64,000 nucleotides of DNA from positions 20,500 to 84,499 of the forward strand of contig NZ_JAIUHR010000030.1 of the NCBI RefSeq assembly GCF_020165195.1, read 5' to 3'. How positions within the stretch are numbered: position 1 is the first letter of the stretch; the number at the start of each line of letters is the position of its first letter. The notes beneath the pieces are model-generated. The model was given only the letters and a program-made list of their open reading frames with translations. It was not told the DNA's origin and did not search any database. The DNA comes from Mesorhizobium sp. CA14 (GTDB lineage: Bacteria; Pseudomonadota; Alphaproteobacteria; Rhizobiales; Rhizobiaceae). The position numbers were made by a program, and so were the translations under genes. This document shows positions 48,419 to 59,820 of this stretch, piece after piece.

Positions 48419-50689
48419 ATGCGTGATACGGCCAGTGGCCCGCGCGTTCTGCTCAAACGGCTTCGCGAGCTCATGCAGGAGCCGCTGGAGCCGCAGGAGC
48501 GGCTCGACCGCATCGTGCGCGACATCGCCTCCAACATGGTCGCCGAAGTCTGCTCGCTCTATGTGCTGCGCGCGGACTCGGTGCTCGAACTCTACGCCAC
48601 CGAAGGTCTGAACCCCAACGCCGTCCACCTGGCGCAGCTCAGGCTCGGGCAGGGTCTGGTCGGCACGATCGCCGCCAGCGCGCGGCCGCTCAACCTCTCC
48701 AACGCCCAGGAACATCCGGCCTTCGCCTATCTGCCGGAGACGGGCGAAGAGATATACAATTCCTTCCTCGGCGTGCCGGTGCTGAGGGCAGGGCGCACGC
48801 TGGGCGTGCTGGTGGTGCAGAACAAGACCATGCGCCACTATCGCGACGACGAGGTCGAGGCGCTTGAAACCACGGCGATGGTGATCGCCGAAATGATCGC
48901 CACCGGCGATCTCGCGCGACTCACCCGGCCTGGGCTGGAGCTCGACCTGCGCCGCCCGGTGAGCTTCACCGGCCTTTCCTTCAACGAGGGCGTCGGGCTC
49001 GGCCATGTCGTGCTGCACGAGCCGCGCATCGTCGTCACCAACCTCTTCAACGAGGACAGCGAGGAGGAGGTGCGCCGGCTGCAGTCCTCGCTCGGCTCGC
49101 TCCGGCTCTCCATCGACGACATGCTGGAGCGGCGCGAGGTCGCCTTCGAAGGCGAGCATCGCGAGGTGCTCGAGGCGTATCGCATGTTCGCCAACGACAG
49201 CGGTTGGGTGCGCCGGCTGGAAGAGGCGATCCGCAACGGCCTGACGGCGGAGGCAGCGGTCGAGAAGGTGCAGAGCGACATGCGCGCCCGCATGCTGCAC
49301 ATGACCGACCCCTATCTGCGCGAGCGGATGAGCGATTTCGACGACCTCGCCAATCGGTTGCTGCGTCAGCTGATGGGGCGCGGCCCGGAGGATGTCGCGA
49401 CCTCGCTGCCCAAGGACGCCATCATCGTCGCCCGCTCGATGGGCGCGGCCGAACTGCTCGACTATCCGCGCGACAAGCTGCGCGGCCTGGTGCTGGAGGA
49501 CGGCGCCGCGACCAGCCATGTCGTCATCGTCGCGCGCGCAATGGGTATTCCGGTCGCCGGCCAGATGAAGGGCGCCGTTTCCATGGCGGAAAACGGCGAT
49601 GCCATCATCGTCGACGGCGAGGAAGGCACTATCCACCTGCGGCCGCAGTCGGACCTCGAGGCCGCCTATGCCGAAAAAGTCCGCTTCCGGGCCAGGCGGC
49701 AGGAAGTCTACCGCGAGCTGCGCAAGAAGCCGTCGCTGACGAAGGACGGGGTTCCGGTCGATCTCTTGATGAATGCGGGCCTTGCGGTCGATCTGCCGCA
49801 GCTGACCGAGTCAGGCGCTGCCGGTATCGGACTCTTCCGCACCGAATTGCAGTTCATGGTCGCCTCGACCTTCCCGCGCGCCGAGGCGCAGGAGCGGCTT
49901 TACCGAGACGTCCTCGAGGCGGCGCGCGGCAAGCCGGTGACCTTCCGCACCATCGACATCGGCGGCGACAAGGTGCTGCCTTACTTCAAGGGTGCGATCC
50001 AGGAAGAGAACCCGGCGCTCGGCTGGCGGGCGATCCGGCTGACGCTCGACCGCCCCGGCCTGCTCAGAACGCAGATCCGGGCGCTGCTGAAGGCCTGCGG
50101 CGGCCGTGAGCTGAAGCTGATGCTGCCGATGGTAACCGAGCTGTCCGAAATCGCGCAGGCGCGCGAGATCATCGACCGCGAGGTCCGGCATCTATCGCGC
50201 TTCGCGCATCATCTTCCCACCAGCCTCAAGCTCGGCGCGATGCTGGAAGTGCCCTCGCTCTTGTTCCAGCTCGACGAATTGATGAAGGCGGTGGACTTCG
50301 TCTCGGTCGGCTCCAACGATCTCTTCCAGTTCGTCATGGCCGTCGATCGCGGCAACACTCAGCTCGCCGACCGCTTCGACAATCTGTCGACGCCGTTCCT
50401 ACGGGTGCTGAAGACGATCGCCGATGCCGGCGTGCGCAACAACACGCCGGTCACGCTCTGCGGCGAACTTGCCGGCAAGCCGATCTCGGCCATGGCGCTG
50501 ATCGGCCTGGGCTTCCGCTCGATCTCGATGTCGCCGGCCTCGATCGGCCCGGTCAAGGCGATGCTGACGGAGCTGCCGCTGCAGGAGCTGAAAGACTTCT
50601 TCAGGGACAATCTGATGGCGCCCAGCCAGGGGACGCCGATGCGGGCCTTGCTTCAGGCCTTTGCAGACGATCGTTCGATTCCGCTATAG
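48419..50689 (+). CDS. ptsP: PTS system enzyme I-Ntr (GAF-PEP phosphotransferase)
   Basis: The 756-residue protein has an N-terminal GAF domain (to about residue 165), then the EI part with the phospho-histidine in DGAATSHVVIVARAMGIP, and the PEP-binding barrel with GLFRTELQFM and SVGSNDLFQFVMAVDR. It starts the nitrogen-related phosphorelay to NPr and EIIA-Ntr, which tunes potassium and carbon/nitrogen metabolism. ATG 48419 has TGGAGAA upstream. It sits in the lysC-ptsP-prfA order known from rhizobia. Confidence 0.96.
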   Translation: MRDTASGPRVLLKRLRELMQEPLEPQERLDRIVRDIASNMVAEVCSLYVLRADSVLELYATEGLNPNAVHLAQLRLGQGLVGTIAASARPLNLSNAQEHPAFAYLPETGEEIYNSFLGVPVLRAGRTLGVLVVQNKTMRHYRDDEVEALETTAMVIAEMIATGDLARLTRPGLELDLRRPVSFTGLSFNEGVGLGHVVLHEPRIVVTNLFNEDSEEEVRRLQSSLGSLRLSIDDMLERREVAFEGEHREVLEAYRMFANDSGWVRRLEEAIRNGLTAEAAVEKVQSDMRARMLHMTDPYLRERMSDFDDLANRLLRQLMGRGPEDVATSLPKDAIIVARSMGAAELLDYPRDKLRGLVLEDGAATSHVVIVARAMGIPVAGQMKGAVSMAENGDAIIVDGEEGTIHLRPQSDLEAAYAEKVRFRARRQEVYRELRKKPSLTKDGVPVDLLMNAGLAVDLPQLTESGAAGIGLFRTELQFMVASTFPRAEAQERLYRDVLEAARGKPVTFRTIDIGGDKVLPYFKGAIQEENPALGWRAIRLTLDRPGLLRTQIRALLKACGGRELKLMLPMVTELSEIAQAREIIDREVRHLSRFAHHLPTSLKLGAMLEVPSLLFQLDELMKAVDFVSVGSNDLFQFVMAVDRGNTQLADRFDNLSTPFLRVLKTIADAGVRNNTPVTLCGELAGKPISAMALIGLGFRSISMSPASIGPVKAMLTELPLQELKDFFRDNLMAPSQGTPMRALLQAFADDRSIPL

Positions 50690-50698
50690 CACTCCGTC

Positions 50699-51778
50699 AT
50701 GATCAACCTGCCCCGCGACCGTATGGATCAAGTCGTCAAGCGTTTCGACATGCTCGAAGCGCAGATGTCGGCCGGACCCGCCGCCGATCAATATGTGAAG
50801 ATGGCTTCGGAATATGCCGACATCCAGGAGATGGTTGGCAAGATCCGGGCGTTGCGCGCCGCCGAGCAGGAACAGGCGGACCTCGAGGCGATGCTGGCCG
50901 ACAAGGCGACCGACGCCGACATGCGGGCGCTGGCCGAGGCGGACCTGCCGGAGGTCGAGGGCCGCATCGAGGCGCTGCAGAAAGACATCCAGATCCTGCT
51001 TCTGCCCAAGGACGCGGCCGACGAGAGGAACGCCATCCTCGAAATCCGCGCCGGCACCGGCGGCGACGAGGCGGCCTTGTTCGCCGGCGACCTGTTCCGC
51101 ATGTATGAGCGCTATGCCGCCTCGCGCGGCTGGCGTTTCGAGGTGGTGTCGGCCAGCGAGGGCGAAGTAGGCGGCTACAAGGAAATCATCGCTTCGGTGT
51201 CGGGCAAGGGCGTCTTCGCGCATCTGAAGTTCGAATCCGGCGTGCACCGCGTCCAGCGCGTGCCGGAGACCGAAGCCGGCGGGCGCATCCACACCTCGGC
51301 GGCGACGGTAGCCGTGCTGCCCGAAGCCGAGGAGGTCGATATCGAGATCCGGGCGGAAGACATTCGCATCGACACCATGCGCGCCTCGGGCTCCGGCGGC
51401 CAGCACGTCAACACCACCGATTCGGCCGTGCGCATTACCCATTTGCCGACCGGCATCATGGTGGTGCAGGCGGAGAAGTCGCAGCACCAGAACCGGGCGC
51501 GCGCCATGCAGATCCTGAGGGCCCGACTTTACGATATCGAGCGCAGCCGCGCGGATGAGGAGCGCTCGTCGTCGCGAAAGTCGCAGGTCGGGTCGGGCGA
51601 CCGGTCGGAGCGCATCCGCACCTATAACTTCCCGCAAGGGCGCGTCACCGACCACCGCATCAACCTCACGCTCTATAAGCTCGACCGGGTGATGATGGGC
51701 GAGCTCGACGAGGTTATCGACGCGCTGATCGCCGACCATCAGTCGAAGCTGCTTGCCGATATGAGCCTCGATGGCTGA
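50699..51778 (+). CDS. prfA: peptide chain release factor 1
   Basis: The 359-residue protein has RF1 length. It has the GGQ loop in ASGSGGQHVNTTDSAV, whose glutamine triggers peptide release, and the codon-recognition tripeptide region upstream in PETEAGGRIHTSAATVAV. It reads UAA and UAG. The next gene, prmC, overlaps by 8 bases and methylates this glutamine. Confidence 0.98.
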   Translation: MINLPRDRMDQVVKRFDMLEAQMSAGPAADQYVKMASEYADIQEMVGKIRALRAAEQEQADLEAMLADKATDADMRALAEADLPEVEGRIEALQKDIQILLLPKDAADERNAILEIRAGTGGDEAALFAGDLFRMYERYAASRGWRFEVVSASEGEVGGYKEIIASVSGKGVFAHLKFESGVHRVQRVPETEAGGRIHTSAATVAVLPEAEEVDIEIRAEDIRIDTMRASGSGGQHVNTTDSAVRITHLPTGIMVVQAEKSQHQNRARAMQILRARLYDIERSRADEERSSSRKSQVGSGDRSERIRTYNFPQGRVTDHRINLTLYKLDRVMMGELDEVIDALIADHQSKLLADMSLDG

Positions 51779-52640
51779 TCGACCGCCTGCCGCGCTCGGG
51801 CCGCTGCTCAGGGCGGCGCGCGAGCGTCTGGCCGCCGCCGGCATCGACGATCCGGCGCTCGATTCCCGGCTGATCGTCGAACATTTCTCCCGCACGACCC
51901 GCGCCCGGGCGATTGCCGAGCCGGGGCACGAGGTGGGTTCGACGGCGCTTTCGGCCGTTGAAGCGGCCCTGAGGCGTCGCGTCGCAGGCGAGCCGGTGCA
52001 CCGCATCCTCGGCTACCGCGAATTCTACGGTTTGCGCCTGTCGCTGTCGCCGGAGACGCTGGAGCCCCGGCCGGACACCGAGACGCTGGTCGACGCCGTC
52101 CTGCCCTTCGCCCGGGCAACGGCCGAAAGGCTGGGCGAATGCCGTATCCTCGATCTCGGCACGGGCACCGGCGCCATCGCGCTGGCGCTGCTCAGCGCCG
52201 TTCCGGCGGCCACCGCGACAGGCGTCGACATTTCGCCCGACGCATTGGCGACCGCAACCGGAAATGCCCGGAATCTGGGGCTCGGCGAGCGCTTCAAAGC
52301 CTTGCATTCCAACTGGTTCGAAAAAGTTTCGGGCCGCTACCATGTAATTGCCTCGAACCCTCCCTATATACCCAGTCGAGAGATCGGAAATCTGCAGGAC
52401 GAGGTCCGCGATTTCGACCCCCATCGGGCCTTGGACGGCGGTGTGGATGGTTTGGACCCCTATAGGGTCATCGCCGCCGGCGCGGCAGGATTTCTGGAAA
52501 TGCAAGGCAAGGTAGCGGTCGAGATCGGCCACACGCAGAAAAACGAGGTCAACGGGATTTTCGCGGCAGCCGGCTACAGGCTTGCCGGAGCCTATCTGGA
52601 CCTCGGCGGCAATGACAGAGTTCTGGCGTTCGAGCGTTGA
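51771..52640 (+). CDS. prmC: peptide chain release factor N5-glutamine methyltransferase
   Basis: The 289-residue protein has the N-terminal helical domain, then ILDLGTGTGAIALALLSAVP (SAM site), and the NPPY active site in IASNPPYIPS. It methylates the GGQ glutamine of the release factors. The 8-base overlap with prfA shows tight coupling of enzyme and substrate. Confidence 0.96.
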   Translation: MADRPPAALGPLLRAARERLAAAGIDDPALDSRLIVEHFSRTTRARAIAEPGHEVGSTALSAVEAALRRRVAGEPVHRILGYREFYGLRLSLSPETLEPRPDTETLVDAVLPFARATAERLGECRILDLGTGTGAIALALLSAVPAATATGVDISPDALATATGNARNLGLGERFKALHSNWFEKVSGRYHVIASNPPYIPSREIGNLQDEVRDFDPHRALDGGVDGLDPYRVIAAGAAGFLEMQGKVAVEIGHTQKNEVNGIFAAAGYRLAGAYLDLGGNDRVLAFER

Positions 52641-52954
52641 AAGCCCTGATGCAGCGCGAAAAAACCGCTTGGCAATACCGGGGAATGCAGCTAGGGTCCG
52701 GCTCAACCGGATGAGACGAAGCAGGCAGTGCTCCCAGCGATTCGGTTTTCCTTGGAAATAGCTGCCTTCTTGCGCAAACGACGCCCAAGCTTCGTGCGGG
52801 AAATCATCCGGCAAGTGATGTAACCGGAACAGGATGGCACGTGGCGCCAACGCAATTGATGCGGGCGAACGCCGGTGAAGAAACGAAACGGCTGGCTGCA
52901 TGAGCGCCTCCGTTCGTGAAGAGTTTTTCGAAAATTCACTATGAAGAGAGTCTA
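52641..52954. other. intergenic region before the DUF4167 gene
   Basis: The 314 bases between prmC and the DUF4167 gene show no gene and no strong hairpin. They probably contain the promoter for the next gene, but I cannot point to boxes with confidence. Confidence 0.4.
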
Positions 52955-53968
52955 ATGAGGCCACAACAGCAGAACAGGCGCATGCGCGGTCGCAACAACA
53001 ATGGCGGCGGTGGCAACAACAACAACCGCAAGGGGCCGAATCCCCTGACCCGCACTTACGAGAGCAACGGCCCGGACGTGAAGATCCGCGGATCGGCTCA
53101 GCAGATCGCCGAAAAATACGCCACACTCGCCCGTGACGCGCAAAGCTCCGGCGACAGAGTAATGGCGGAGAACTATCTCCAGCACGCCGAACACTACAAT
53201 CGCATCATTGCCGCCGCACAGGCGCAGATGCCGATCCAGAACGTCCCGCAGAACCGCGACGACTTCGACGACGATCTCGATGAGGATCGCGACGAGTTCG
53301 ACAATGCCGGCAATAACAGCGGCAACGGCGCCGAGGCGCCGGCGAACGGCTCCGGGCCGCAGCCGGTGATCGAAGGAACGCCGGCGGAACTCGCCTACAA
53401 CCAGGAAAACGGTCGCGACAACAACAATCGCCGCGACAACAACCAGCGCGACAACAGTGGCCGCGACCGGCATCGCGACCGCCGCAACGGCGGGTATGGC
53501 CAGAACGGTCCGCGTGGCGAAAACGCCCAGCGCAGCGAGCAGGGCGGCCAGCAGTTCGATCAGAACCGCCGCAACGAGGCGCAGCCCGAGGCAGCCGGCG
53601 AAGCCGGATCCCAGGGTGAGCAGGCGCCGCAGTTCGACGGTTTCTCGCCGGCAGCGCTCGCGGCCCAGGCCGAGCTCAACGAAGCCGCGAATGGCGGTCG
53701 CCGGCCACGGCGTCCGCGGCGCCAGCGCGGCAGCTATGGCGAGCAGGCCGGCAGTGACGAGCAGGGCAAACAGCCGGAGGGCTTGAACCCTGACGCCGCC
53801 AGCCCCGAAACTTCAGGCGAAACGCGCAACGCGGCGAGCAATGGCGACCACGCCAGCGCCAGGCCGGCCGAGCAAGCGGACCGGGCGATCGAGCCTGTCG
53901 CCAGCGAGCCGACGCCCGTTGCTGGCGAAGCTCCCGGCGAGCCTGTCGCCGCCGACGCGAACGACTGA
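52955..53968 (+). CDS. DUF4167 domain protein, Asn/Gln-rich
   Basis: The 337-residue protein begins MRPQQQNRRMRGRNNNGGG and has the conserved DUF4167 block NPLTRTYESNGPDVKIRG, AQQIAEKYATLARDAQSSGD and YLQHAEHYNRII in the first 95 residues. The rest is disordered, with N/R/D runs and an acidic tail. The family is limited to alphaproteobacteria and its role is unknown; RNA binding is a reasonable guess from the composition. A good terminator follows. Confidence 0.92.
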   Translation: MRPQQQNRRMRGRNNNGGGGNNNNRKGPNPLTRTYESNGPDVKIRGSAQQIAEKYATLARDAQSSGDRVMAENYLQHAEHYNRIIAAAQAQMPIQNVPQNRDDFDDDLDEDRDEFDNAGNNSGNGAEAPANGSGPQPVIEGTPAELAYNQENGRDNNNRRDNNQRDNSGRDRHRDRRNGGYGQNGPRGENAQRSEQGGQQFDQNRRNEAQPEAAGEAGSQGEQAPQFDGFSPAALAAQAELNEAANGGRRPRRPRRQRGSYGEQAGSDEQGKQPEGLNPDAASPETSGETRNAASNGDHASARPAEQADRAIEPVASEPTPVAGEAPGEPVAADAND

Positions 53969-53994
53969 TCCGGACGCCATTTCAGGCATTGCGA

Positions 53995-54022
53995 ACGGCG
54001 GAGAGCAATCTCCGCCGTTTTT
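53995..54022 (+). terminator. Rho-independent terminator
   Basis: ACGGCGGAGA, loop GCAA and TCTCCGCCGT form a perfect ten-pair stem followed by TTTTTG. It ends the DUF4167 transcript 26 bases after its stop. Confidence 0.93.
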
Positions 54023-54069
54023 GTTTATGCGCGCGCTGGAATATTCTGCTTTGATCGACATCAATGCGT

Positions 54070-54098
54070 CTTGAGGGAGCGCAGCCCATACACCATAT
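54070..54098 (+). promoter_or_regulatory. RpoH (heat-shock) promoter for clpB
   Basis: CTTGAG (54070-54075), 17 bases and CCATAT (54093-54098) match the rhizobial RpoH consensus (CTTGAA-N17-CCANAT) with one mismatch. It lies 94 bases upstream of the ATG of clpB, a standard heat-shock gene. Confidence 0.8.
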
Positions 54099-54191
54099 CT
54101 CGGCTGAACAGGGCTCGGCTCTTATGGGCGGGTCCGTCACCGCAATCTGATCCGGTGCCGCAAAGCGGGCCGGTGATGGAAGGAGACAGGC

Positions 54192-56798
<2,607 letters not shown>

Positions 56799-56823
56799 TT
56801 TCGGGCGAGCTTGAATGAACGCG

Positions 56824-56861
56824 AAGCGCGTCGCACCGGACTGGTGCGACGCGCTTTTTTA
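56824..56861 (+). terminator. Rho-independent terminator
   Basis: AAGCGCGTCGCACC pairs perfectly with GGTGCGACGCGCTT around a five-base loop, followed by six T. It lies 25 bases beyond the clpB stop. Confidence 0.95.
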
Positions 56862-56915
56862 TTGCCAGTGACTGCGCATAATCAGCTGCCGATTCGGATG
56901 ACCGGGAAGAACTCG

Positions 56916-57281
56916 ATGAAGCTCGACGATTACAACGGCTTCTGCGCGTCATTGCCCGCCACGACGCATGTCGTTCAGTGGGGCGGCGCCCATGTCTGGA
57001 AAGTCGGCGGCAAGGTGTTCGCCATCGGCGGCTGGAACGAGGGCGGGCAGCTTTTCGTCACCTTCAAATGCTCCGAGATGGCCTATGATGTGCTGAAGGA
57101 TCAGCCGGGCTGCAGGCCGGCGCCCTATCTTGCCTCGCGCGGCATGAAATGGATCCAGCGTCAGACAAGCCAAAGCATGGATGATGCGGCGCTCCAGGAC
57201 TATCTGCGCGAAAGCCACCGCCTGGTCGTCCGCAAGCTGACCAAACAGGCGCGCAGGGAATTGGGCCTTGCCGCGTCCTGA
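56916..57281 (+). CDS. MmcQ/YjbR family protein
   Basis: The 121-residue protein begins MKLDDYNGFCASLPATTHVV and has the conserved KVGGKVFAIGGW and YLASRGMKWIQ segments of the YjbR family. These have a CyaY-like fold and are thought to bind DNA. The function is unknown. ATG 56916 has GGGAAG about 8 bases upstream; a longer frame from 56811 would run through the terminator and is rejected. Confidence 0.88.
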   Translation: MKLDDYNGFCASLPATTHVVQWGGAHVWKVGGKVFAIGGWNEGGQLFVTFKCSEMAYDVLKDQPGCRPAPYLASRGMKWIQRQTSQSMDDAALQDYLRESHRLVVRKLTKQARRELGLAAS

Positions 57282-57470
57282 TGATCTTATGCATGTTGTT
57301 CTCGCAAACCGCGGCACAGTTTGCGTGACATGCATCGGCGGATATTCCTCGAAGCACCGGAAAACCGCCATCTTCATGCCCGGTTCATATTGGAACCTTA
57401 GTCTGGGTAACTGGTTTGCTGGCGAAGGTTCGCCCGCCAGGAGCCTCGTCGACCGGAGAGCTAGACCCCC

Positions 57471-59003
57471 ATGCTGCGCTTGATCTTTTCCCTTTCGGCA
57501 CTCGCGGCCGGGCTGGTGTCTTCCAGTGCGTTCGCCACGCCGGGCATGGACGGCGGGCCGAGCGCGCGTCCGGCCGAGCGCGGTGCGCTGGTGCTGGCGC
57601 AGGAAGGCAATATCGACATCTATTACGACGCCAGGGGCAACCGCGTGCTGGTCGATGCCGACACCGGCAAGGTGATCGCCATCCAGCCGCCGGGGAGCAG
57701 GCTCGATCGCCGCGCGCTTCGCCGGCAGATGCGGATGCAGGAACTCGGCCGTGCGCCGGCCGAGGACGACGACCGCTATTATCTCGACAGCCCCGAGGAC
57801 ATGGCGCGCTTCCGCCGTCGGCAACTGGAAGAGAACGGCCGTGTCATCCCCCCGCCGGGCGATGAATATGACGACAATTCCGTCGATGCCTATCCGCCGG
57901 CGCCCAACAATGATGAAGGCTACGCCACCACCTATCCGGAGGCGCCGAAGTCCGACACCATAAAGCGCCAGCCGCTGAACGAAGCGTCGATCGACCCGGA
58001 GCAGCCGGGCCAGGGCGAAGTGCTTCAGACCAATCCGGACGCCGAGCCGTCGCTGCCGCCGAACACCGGCGGCAAGGCCGCGGTCGATCCGTCGCTGTCG
58101 CTCGGGGTGCGCCAGGACGTTGCCGCGCTGCAGGTGCTGCTCGATCGCGGAGGCGCTTCGCCGGGCGTGATCGACGGGCGCTTCGGCTCGAATGTCGACA
58201 AGGCGCTGGCCGCCTACAACGAAATAAACGGCACCAATCTGAAATCCACCGATGCGGTCGGCATCCAGGCGGCGCTTGCCCAGTCGGGCGGCGACGCCTT
58301 CGCCTCCTACACGATCACGCCGGAAGATGCCGCCGGCCCCTACGTCGCCTCGATACCGGAGGACTACAGCCAGAAGGCCAAGCTCGACTGCATGTGCTAC
58401 ACCTCGGTCACAGAGGCGCTGGCCGAACGCTTCCACATGGATGAGACCTATCTGAAGTCGATCAACAAGGGCGTGGACTTCAATCGCCCGGGCACGATGA
58501 TCAAGGTCGCCAATTTCGGTAAGCTGGTCTCGACGCCGGTAACGCGTATCATCGCAGACAAGACCAAGAAGGAAGTCTACGCCTATGATGGCAGCGGCAA
58601 GCTGGTCGCGGCCTATCCGGCGACCATCGGTTCTGCCGACACGCCGTCGCCGACCGGCATCCATGCCGTCTCGCGCATCGCGCTCGACCCGAACTACACC
58701 TACAACCCGAACATCAATTTCAAGCAGGGCCAGAACGACAAGATCCTGACCGTCCCGCCGGGACCGAACGGTCCTGTCGGCTCGGTCTGGATCGCGCTCG
58801 ACAAGCCGACCTACGGCATTCACGGCACGCCCGATCCCTCCAAGATCGGCAAAACCGAGAGCCATGGCTGCGTGCGCCTGACCAACTGGGATGCACGCGA
58901 GCTTGCCAAGCTGGTGTCGCCGGGCGTCACGGTGGAGTTCGTGGGCGGATCAACAATCGCGGATGTCGGCGGGACCTCAACCGATGAGTTTACGCAGCAG
59001 TAA
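57471..59003 (+). CDS. L,D-transpeptidase (YkuD family) with peptidoglycan-binding domain
   Basis: The 510-residue protein has a signal peptide (to about residue 23, ending SAFATP), a disordered proline-rich region, a peptidoglycan-binding helical domain (DVAALQVLLDRGGASPGVID), a region of unknown role and the YkuD catalytic domain with SHGCVRLTNWD. It should form 3-3 cross-links or attach proteins to peptidoglycan, which matters in polarly growing rhizobia. Its last 27 bases overlap the 3' end of the TMEM175-like gene on the other strand. Confidence 0.93.
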   Translation: MLRLIFSLSALAAGLVSSSAFATPGMDGGPSARPAERGALVLAQEGNIDIYYDARGNRVLVDADTGKVIAIQPPGSRLDRRALRRQMRMQELGRAPAEDDDRYYLDSPEDMARFRRRQLEENGRVIPPPGDEYDDNSVDAYPPAPNNDEGYATTYPEAPKSDTIKRQPLNEASIDPEQPGQGEVLQTNPDAEPSLPPNTGGKAAVDPSLSLGVRQDVAALQVLLDRGGASPGVIDGRFGSNVDKALAAYNEINGTNLKSTDAVGIQAALAQSGGDAFASYTITPEDAAGPYVASIPEDYSQKAKLDCMCYTSVTEALAERFHMDETYLKSINKGVDFNRPGTMIKVANFGKLVSTPVTRIIADKTKKEVYAYDGSGKLVAAYPATIGSADTPSPTGIHAVSRIALDPNYTYNPNINFKQGQNDKILTVPPGPNGPVGSVWIALDKPTYGIHGTPDPSKIGKTESHGCVRLTNWDARELAKLVSPGVTVEFVGGSTIADVGGTSTDEFTQQ

Positions 59004-59609
59004 GGCGCGCGGCGCTGCGGCATAGATGAGCTGCACCAGCAGGATGAAACCTATGCTGAGCAGCGGCGTGATCAGGCAAAGCGCCGCGCCGACCGCCCAC
59101 AGGATCTGCGCCTTGACAATCCGCTTGTAGACGGTGCGTCGCGTCTCCGCGTCGACATCCTCGGCGATCATGCCGTTCCTGTCGGCATACCACCAGCTCG
59201 CGAACAGCGTGCCGCCCAGCATCAGGAGATTCAGCCAGTAGGCCAGCACCGCGATTCTGAACTCGAGGAAATCGGCAAGGAGGTCGGTCGAGAAGGGCAG
59301 CAGGGCGATGAAGGCGAGAAAGCACAGGTTCGATGTCGCGAGCCTGCGGTCCGACTTTGCAATCAAGCCATGCTGTGCCTGCTGTCCGAACCAGAAGATG
59401 GTGAGCGTGAGGAAGCTCAGCGCATAAGTCAGGAATCGCGGCGCAAGCGCCAGGATCGCGGCAAGCAATTCGCCTTCCGAATGCACCGCCTCATGCGACG
59501 GCACCCTGATCTCCAGCACGATCAAGGTCAAAGCGATGGCGAAGACGCCGTCGGTTATGCCCACGATGCGTCCGCGTCCTTCCGCCGACGGTTCGAGCGG
59601 CCGCTTCAT
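58977..59609 (-). CDS. TMEM175-like (DUF1211) potassium channel family protein
   Basis: The 210-residue protein has six hydrophobic segments and begins with RGRIVGITDGVFAIALTLIV, matching the R-x3-(F/I)-(S/T)-D-G pattern of the first helix in TMEM175. Bacterial members are potassium-permeable channels. A GGGGGAAG sequence precedes ATG 59609. The 3' end overlaps the L,D-transpeptidase gene by 27 bases, an antisense arrangement. Confidence 0.87.
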   Translation of the reverse strand: MKRPLEPSAEGRGRIVGITDGVFAIALTLIVLEIRVPSHEAVHSEGELLAAILALAPRFLTYALSFLTLTIFWFGQQAQHGLIAKSDRRLATSNLCFLAFIALLPFSTDLLADFLEFRIAVLAYWLNLLMLGGTLFASWWYADRNGMIAEDVDAETRRTVYKRIVKAQILWAVGAALCLITPLLSIGFILLVQLIYAAAPRALLLRKLIG

Positions 59610-59820
59610 GGCTTCCCCCTTCCTTCATGCGTAATGCTGGAACCTAGCACGCGATCGGCGGTTTGCATCAGAATTGGCGTCTCCCATGGGCTCCAGTCAA
59701 AGAGATAGATGGCGCCAAAACCGCTTCGCAGTTTTCGGCAGCTCCAATGTCATCTGGTTTCAAGAACAGCGATGCTCTGGCTTGTTGTTGCGCAACGGCC
59801 GGAGGGCTAAGCAGAGATTC

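Noticed and set aside
56949..58865. 638-codon minus-strand frame opposite the YjbR and L,D-transpeptidase genes
   Set aside because: It spans two well-supported genes and a terminator-free gap, and has the composition typical of antisense frames.
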